Assembly: GCA_900552655.1 (NCBI GenBank)
Contig: USAE01000005.1
Coordinates: forward strand, 1 to 49,003
Direction of reading: 5' to 3'
DNA from: an uncultured Clostridium sp.
GTDB lineage: Bacteria > Bacillota > Clostridia > TANB77 > CAG-508
Length of the DNA stretch: 49,003 nt
Under the pieces are notes generated by a model. The model saw only the letters and a list, made by a program, of their open reading frames with translations, did not search any database and was not told the DNA's origin. Shown piece by piece: positions 45,520-49,003 of the stretch (within the stretch, counting starts at the first letter, position 1; each line of letters opens with the position of its first letter). Made by a program: the position numbers and the translations under genes.

Positions 45520-46725
45520 TTATTCCTTTCTATTTATGTTTTTTGTATACTTCATGTCTCCTGCTCTTGTTATTGTCTCATAACCATATTTATCTTTTAT
45601 TAAATCTACTACTTTATCTAATTTTTCTTGTTTTTTTATGTTATTGTTTTCAAATATTGAAATTTGCTTTTCAGCTTCTTGACATAAATTATCTACTCTA
45701 ATTCCAATTAACCTAATAGATTCTCCCTTATACATTTGCCTAGTTAATTGTTTAGCAACATTAAATATCTCTTTTGTTGAGTTAGTTGAAAAATCTAATT
45801 TTCTTTGATGTGAATAGTTTTTAAATTCACTTGTTCTAAGTTGCACACTAACTACATTTCCAAGCATTTTTATTTTTCTTAATCTATAAGTAGTATGTTC
45901 TGTAAGAGCTAGTAAAACTTCTTCTATTTTCTCTAAATCGTTTATGTCTTGTGAAACTGTGGTAGAATTTCCTACACATTTCGGTTTTTGCATTGTAAAT
46001 ACAACTTCTGCATTGTCTATTCCATTTGCATATTCCCACATCATCTTACCAAACTTACCAAATTTTTTTATTAATAGTTCTTTATCTGCTAATGCTAAAT
46101 CCCCTATTGTCTTTATATTCATATTATACAATTTTGGTAGAGTTCTCTTTCCAACCATAAATAATTCTGATATTGGTAAATTCCACATTTTTCTTTGAAT
46201 TTCTTTTTCATATAAAGTATGTACTCTATCTGGTTTTTGAAAGTCTGATGCCATTTTTGCTAATAGTTTATTATGTGCAACTCCTATATTTACAGTAAAT
46301 TTTAATTCTTCTCTTACTCTTTTACTAATTTCGTATGCTACATCTATTAACTTCTTACCATTTAAAAATTCGGTCATATCTACAAAACACTCATCTATTG
46401 AAAATCTTTCTACTTTATATGAATATTCTAATAGTAATTTATATAGCATATCTGAATATTTTTTATATACTTTAAAATTACTTTCGTAAATTCTTAATGT
46501 AGGACATTTTTTTCTTGCACTAAATAATGGTTCTCCTGTTTTTATTCCAAATTGTTTTGCTAAATTACTTTTAGCTAAAACAATTCCATGTCTTTGTTTC
46601 TCATCTCCACCTATTACAGATGGAATAGTTCTTATATCTAATTTTTCTCCTTTTTCTAATCTATCTACTGCAAGCCAAGACAAAAATGCATTGTTTACAT
46701 CAACATGTAAGATTTCTCTCTTCAT
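45520..46725 (-). CDS. dinB: Y-family DNA polymerase IV
   Basis: A 401-residue translesion polymerase. HVDVNNAFLSW carries the first metal Asp residues, and SIDECFVDMTE the catalytic Asp-Glu pair. The little-finger domain follows (about 240-350), and QISIF near 360-370 fits a sliding-clamp binding motif. It copies past damaged bases. The promoter has an embedded LexA-like box, so SOS control is likely. The opening DVNNAFLSW is a variant seen in clostridial members. Confidence 0.93.
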   Translation of the reverse strand: MKREILHVDVNNAFLSWLAVDRLEKGEKLDIRTIPSVIGGDEKQRHGIVLAKSNLAKQFGIKTGEPLFSARKKCPTLRIYESNFKVYKKYSDMLYKLLLEYSYKVERFSIDECFVDMTEFLNGKKLIDVAYEISKRVREELKFTVNIGVAHNKLLAKMASDFQKPDRVHTLYEKEIQRKMWNLPISELFMVGKRTLPKLYNMNIKTIGDLALADKELLIKKFGKFGKMMWEYANGIDNAEVVFTMQKPKCVGNSTTVSQDINDLEKIEEVLLALTEHTTYRLRKIKMLGNVVSVQLRTSEFKNYSHQRKLDFSTNSTKEIFNVAKQLTRQMYKGESIRLIGIRVDNLCQEAEKQISIFENNNIKKQEKLDKVVDLIKDKYGYETITRAGDMKYTKNINRKE

Positions 46726-46741
46726 TTATTTCACCATCATC

Positions 46742-46770
46742 ATTATAAAACATTTGTTCTTGTTTGTCAA
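46742..46770 (-). promoter_or_regulatory. dinB promoter with embedded LexA (SOS) box
   Basis: Perfect TTGACA (46770-46765) and TATAAT (46747-46742) with a 17-base spacer. Within the spacer lies GAACAAATGTTT (46759-46748), which matches the Gram-positive SOS box form GAAC-N4-GTTT. Repressor binding there would block the polymerase site. Confidence 0.85.
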
Positions 46771-46782
46771 TATGATAAAAGC

Positions 46783-46812
46783 AAAATAGAGCAAATTAAT
46801 TTGCTCTATTTT
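46783..46812. terminator. perfect palindromic terminator
   Basis: AAAATAGAGCAAATT followed by its exact inverse, 30 bases in all, ending with TTTT. It overlaps the stop of the Cys-rich gene and terminates that run ahead of the dinB promoter. Confidence 0.85.
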
Positions 46813-47560
46813 AACTAAAGAATAGTAATTTTTTAATAATTTCTTCTTTTCTGGTAAAAAAACTTATTTTTACTATTAGTTTTTGAATTGGATTAAAAAA
46901 ATATTTTATTAGTGGTATATCTTTTAATCTAAACTTAACATTAATTGCATCACAAGTAAATAATTTACATGTAATACATTGTGTTACACAACGCTTATTT
47001 ATTAAATATGGGCATTCTTGTAGTCCTCCCGTCATTAAAATTCTATTTTTAAATTTATGGCAGCACCCCATAGTAACTTTTTTCTCACAATTTCGCTTTC
47101 CTATGCAAACATCTTCTTTAAAATCACAATAATTATTTTTTTCAAATTCTTCATCTAAATCTTTGCATACTTGGTCATAAATATATTCTATTCTTTTTTC
47201 TTTTTCTTTAATAAGCATCGCTTTTATACACTTTATTATTTCCATATTGTTCTCGTTGTCACCACTTATTATTAATTCACCTATTATAATTTTATCTTCC
47301 TTTGTTATCCCTATTTCCAATTTCTTTCTGTTTATTTTTTTGAATATTTTCTGTAATTTTTTTATTATTTTCTTTAACTTCGTATCATTATCTATCTCTA
47401 TAGCAAATAGAACTGGGACTTTTTTTAACTTTATTATATTTTTATCATCTTTTATTTTTATAAGCTGAAATTTTTTATTTTCTTTTAAATATTCACTTAA
47501 CAAATCTTTTTGTAAGCAAATATTATATTTGTCATTTAATTTTAAAATTTCTTTTTCCAA
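46811..47560 (-). CDS. hypothetical protein with a C-terminal cysteine cluster
   Basis: Not recognised. The 249-residue protein is Lys/Ile-rich. Residues 1-140 look like an alpha/beta domain without known motifs. Ten Cys lie between 145 and 203 (145, 152, 158, 166, 167, 183, 191, 195, 198, 203), suggesting a zinc or iron-sulfur site. The C-terminal 40 residues are basic and hydrophobic (IPLIKYFFNPIQKLIVKISF), perhaps a membrane-associating helix. It starts 2 bases after the metalloprotease-like gene, so the two are probably co-translated. Confidence 0.65.
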   Translation of the reverse strand: MEKEILKLNDKYNICLQKDLLSEYLKENKKFQLIKIKDDKNIIKLKKVPVLFAIEIDNDTKLKKIIKKLQKIFKKINRKKLEIGITKEDKIIIGELIISGDNENNMEIIKCIKAMLIKEKEKRIEYIYDQVCKDLDEEFEKNNYCDFKEDVCIGKRNCEKKVTMGCCHKFKNRILMTGGLQECPYLINKRCVTQCITCKLFTCDAINVKFRLKDIPLIKYFFNPIQKLIVKISFFTRKEEIIKKLLFFS

Positions 47561-47562
47561 TT

Positions 47563-48303
47563 TTATTCTCGTTCTCCTTTCGCCTTTCCAATATAAAAAT
47601 CTTCTATGCTTAATCCTTCTTTTAATTTACTTATTTCATTAGATATATAATAAGATATTATATCTTTTGCTTTTATTTCTCCATTTTGTATTTTATTTTT
47701 TATTTGCATATTTATTTTCTTATACCTATCATCATTACTTATTTTCTTTTTTTCTATTAATGAATATAAATATTTCGAAATCCAATCATTTATAGCTTCA
47801 TTAATAAACTCCATATTATTACTTTCAATAGTAGTAACTTTTTCTTTATTATAATAATATCTATCTACACTGATTCCACTAATATGTTCTATAATACTTT
47901 TATCTCCTTTTTGTATTGTATTCCAAGAACCAGATGAAATGAAATGAGTTACTTCGTGATATGTTGATAGTAGAAAAGTGGTTTCATCATCATAATTAGC
48001 TATATTTAATATAGGATTTATATTAATCAACTCTCCTTTTCTATATTGTGGAGGATATTCCATTAAGAAAGATCTTTCAAAATTTTTTATATTTATACTC
48101 CCATAAAAATTGCCATTATCTTCATAGTAAAAATTATATTGCATTGTCTTATTATCTTTATCATTTAATATAATTTGCATTTTATGTTTTCTATCATATA
48201 AAAGTTTTAATCTACTTAAATCTATATTATATTCTACATCTGATATTTCTAATAAGATTTGATTAATTATTTTTTTAATAATTTGAATTCTTTGTTCTTT
48301 CAT
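47563..48303 (-). CDS. putative zinc metalloprotease-like protein (HExxH)
   Basis: Not assignable to a named family by eye. The 246-residue protein has no signal peptide. STYHEVTHFISSG contains HEVTH at 116-120, and NEAINDW at 168-174 offers a Glu in the position of a third zinc ligand of gluzincins. The N-terminal 100 residues look beta-rich. The C-terminus is helical and charged. It would act in the cytoplasm unless exported by an unknown route. It overlaps nothing and is followed after 2 bases by the Cys-cluster gene. Confidence 0.65.
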   Translation of the reverse strand: MKEQRIQIIKKIINQILLEISDVEYNIDLSRLKLLYDRKHKMQIILNDKDNKTMQYNFYYEDNGNFYGSINIKNFERSFLMEYPPQYRKGELININPILNIANYDDETTFLLSTYHEVTHFISSGSWNTIQKGDKSIIEHISGISVDRYYYNKEKVTTIESNNMEFINEAINDWISKYLYSLIEKKKISNDDRYKKINMQIKNKIQNGEIKAKDIISYYISNEISKLKEGLSIEDFYIGKAKGERE

Positions 48304-48330
48304 ACATATATTTCTTTCTTTATAAATTTT

Positions 48331-48361
48331 ATGGGCACAAATCTAATTGATCTGCACCCAT
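48331..48361 (-). terminator. terminator after the small Cys-rich gene
   Basis: Minus-strand ATGGGTGCAGATC pairs fully, with three G-T wobbles, with GATTTGTGCCCAT around a 5-base loop. It separates the 68-residue gene from the metalloprotease-like gene. Confidence 0.65.
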
Positions 48362-48371
48362 TCCTTTCGCT

Positions 48372-48578
48372 TTAATTATACTGACTGCAATAGCCGTTAG
48401 GACTTACCTCTTTATTGTCAATCATGCACTGTAGCCACGTTCCTCTAGATGTGCTATGTGAACAATTTGCGCAACACTTATCACAATTCATCTTTACTAA
48501 ACATGGATTTACTTTGTTTTTCTTTTTGCCTACACAATTTCCTTTCCGTAGAGTTTTGTTGTTTCTTTTAATCTTCAT
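48372..48578 (-). CDS. small Cys-rich basic protein, 68 residues
   Basis: Not recognised. It is very basic at the N-terminus (MKIKRNNKTLRKG) and has eight Cys (15, 26, 32, 35, 36, 39, 51, 64), including CDKCCANC, a likely zinc knuckle. There is no signal peptide. The ribosome binding site GGAAAGA is acceptable, and a terminator follows, so it looks like a real single gene. Confidence 0.6.
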   Translation of the reverse strand: MKIKRNNKTLRKGNCVGKKKNKVNPCLVKMNCDKCCANCSHSTSRGTWLQCMIDNKEVSPNGYCSQYN

Positions 48579-48618
48579 AGTTCTTTCCTACTCAGCTAAT
48601 TAAAACTTATGTTACTAG

Positions 48619-48640
48619 TTATGTTATAATATTAACATAA
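48619..48640. promoter_or_regulatory. palindrome TTATGTTA-N6-TAACATAA
   Basis: Two perfect 8-base arms with a 6-base centre, between obg and the 68-residue gene. It could be an operator for that gene or a weak obg terminator. No T run is present in either direction. Confidence 0.35.
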
Positions 48641-48661
48641 TTTTACATATTCGTCCATATT

Positions 48662-49003
48662 TTAGTCATACCATTCTAATTCCCAATCTACTACTTTTAC
48701 AGTATCTCCTTCTTTTACACCAGCTTCTTTTAACGCTTCATTTACTCCTAGTTCATCTAACTTTCTTTGGAAATAATACATTGATTCGGTATCTTCTAAG
48801 TTTACTCTAGACATTAGTTTTTCCACCGCTGGTCCAATAACTACATACATATCTTCTTCTCTTACTATTTGGAATTCATTTTTATCTTCATTTAATTTAT
48901 ATACTTTTCTTTGATTTAATTCAATTAAATTTTCTTTTGGTATTTCTTTTAAAAGTTCTTCTACTCTTACTAACAGTTCTTTTAAACCTTGTTTAGTAAT
49001 AGA
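48662..49003 (-). CDS. obg: GTPase Obg/CgtA, C-terminal part (runs off the window)
   Basis: 113 codons of the C-terminus in frame to the right edge; the frame does not begin at the internal ATG at 48850 but continues beyond 49003. The segment is the Obg C-terminal (OCT) domain: an EELLKEIP region, then YVVIGPAVEKLMSRVNLEDT, then the characteristic ALKEAGVKEGDTVKVVDWELEW. Obg is an essential ribosome-assembly GTPase. The OBG and G domains are outside the window. Confidence 0.93.
   Translation of the reverse strand, partial: SITKQGLKELLVRVEELLKEIPKENLIELNQRKVYKLNEDKNEFQIVREEDMYVVIGPAVEKLMSRVNLEDTESMYYFQRKLDELGVNEALKEAGVKEGDTVKVVDWELEWYD

Noticed and set aside
47000..47020. CX3CX2C (CVTQCITC) as a radical SAM motif in the Cys-cluster protein
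   Set aside because: It lies near the C-terminus with several other Cys and without the barrel and glycine-rich motifs that follow in radical SAM enzymes.
48619..48640. Palindrome as a second LexA box
   Set aside because: TTATGTTA-N6-TAACATAA lacks the GAAC-N4-GTT spacing found before dinB.

Overview
The window is A+T-rich and reads as chromosomal DNA of an endospore-forming, Gram-positive member of the Clostridia. The evidence is the 16S rRNA at the left edge, the sporulation genes (spoIIA operon, spoIID, spoIIQ, sigH, dpaA), a T-box leader, family II pyrophosphatase, RqcH, an IreB-RuvX-DUF1292 cluster, and GGAGG-type ribosome binding sites before most genes. I cannot name genus or species from the sequence alone. 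Nearly everything lies on the minus strand. The plus strand carries only an FAD oxidoreductase, a sortase, rqcH, ppaC, one tRNA and an IS element.

Layout. 1-2000: 16S rRNA (minus, running off the left edge) with its promoter region. 2.0-5.4 kb: a forespore block, spoIIAA (frameshifted)-spoIIAB-sigF-spoIID-spoIIQ. 5.5-10.2 kb: an FAD-dependent oxidoreductase, then valS under a T-box leader. 10.2-15.2 kb: DUF1292, ruvX and ireB preceded by three less familiar genes: a small membrane protein, a TadZ/CpaE-like protein with AT-hook-like motifs, six MPGFDD repeats and a degenerate P-loop, and a membrane GAF/degenerate-GGDEF protein. 15.4-18.8 kb: ppa-TPR membrane protein-dpaA-uppP. 18.9-20 kb: a sortase facing a tiny LPKTG protein. 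20.1-25.1 kb: ychF, tRNA-Thr(GGT), sigH, then rqcH and ppaC. 25.2-33.4 kb: iron alcohol dehydrogenase, a small orphan, ligA, pgsA, DUF5665, UPF0182 and ftsY. 33.6-34.9 kb: tRNA-Thr(CGT) followed by a complete IS3-family element. 34.9-41 kb: LCP protein, S41 protease, rpsB-tsf, cysS. 41-49 kb: class A PBP, dprA, folD, dinB behind a LexA-like box, three little-known genes, and the C-terminus of Obg.

How the genes fit together. The sporulation genes cover the start (SigH), the first forespore sigma factor and its regulators, engulfment (SpoIID/SpoIIQ) and dipicolinate synthesis (DpaA). Envelope genes (UppP, class A PBP, LCP, sortase and substrate, PgsA, CtpA) form a second theme, and translation and repair housekeeping a third.

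Most notable observations: (1) a one-base frameshift in spoIIAA, with the rest of the conserved protein intact in the next frame; (2) an IS3-type element with a 4-bp duplication inserted in the loop of a reconstructable perfect terminator behind a tRNA; (3) the pilin-like/TadZ-like/degenerate GGDEF operon, the best candidate here for an undescribed system; (4) an intergenic motif of about 85 bases present twice, once directly downstream of a promoter ahead of rqcH; (5) an aberrant 16S 3' end, probably a contig-edge artefact.
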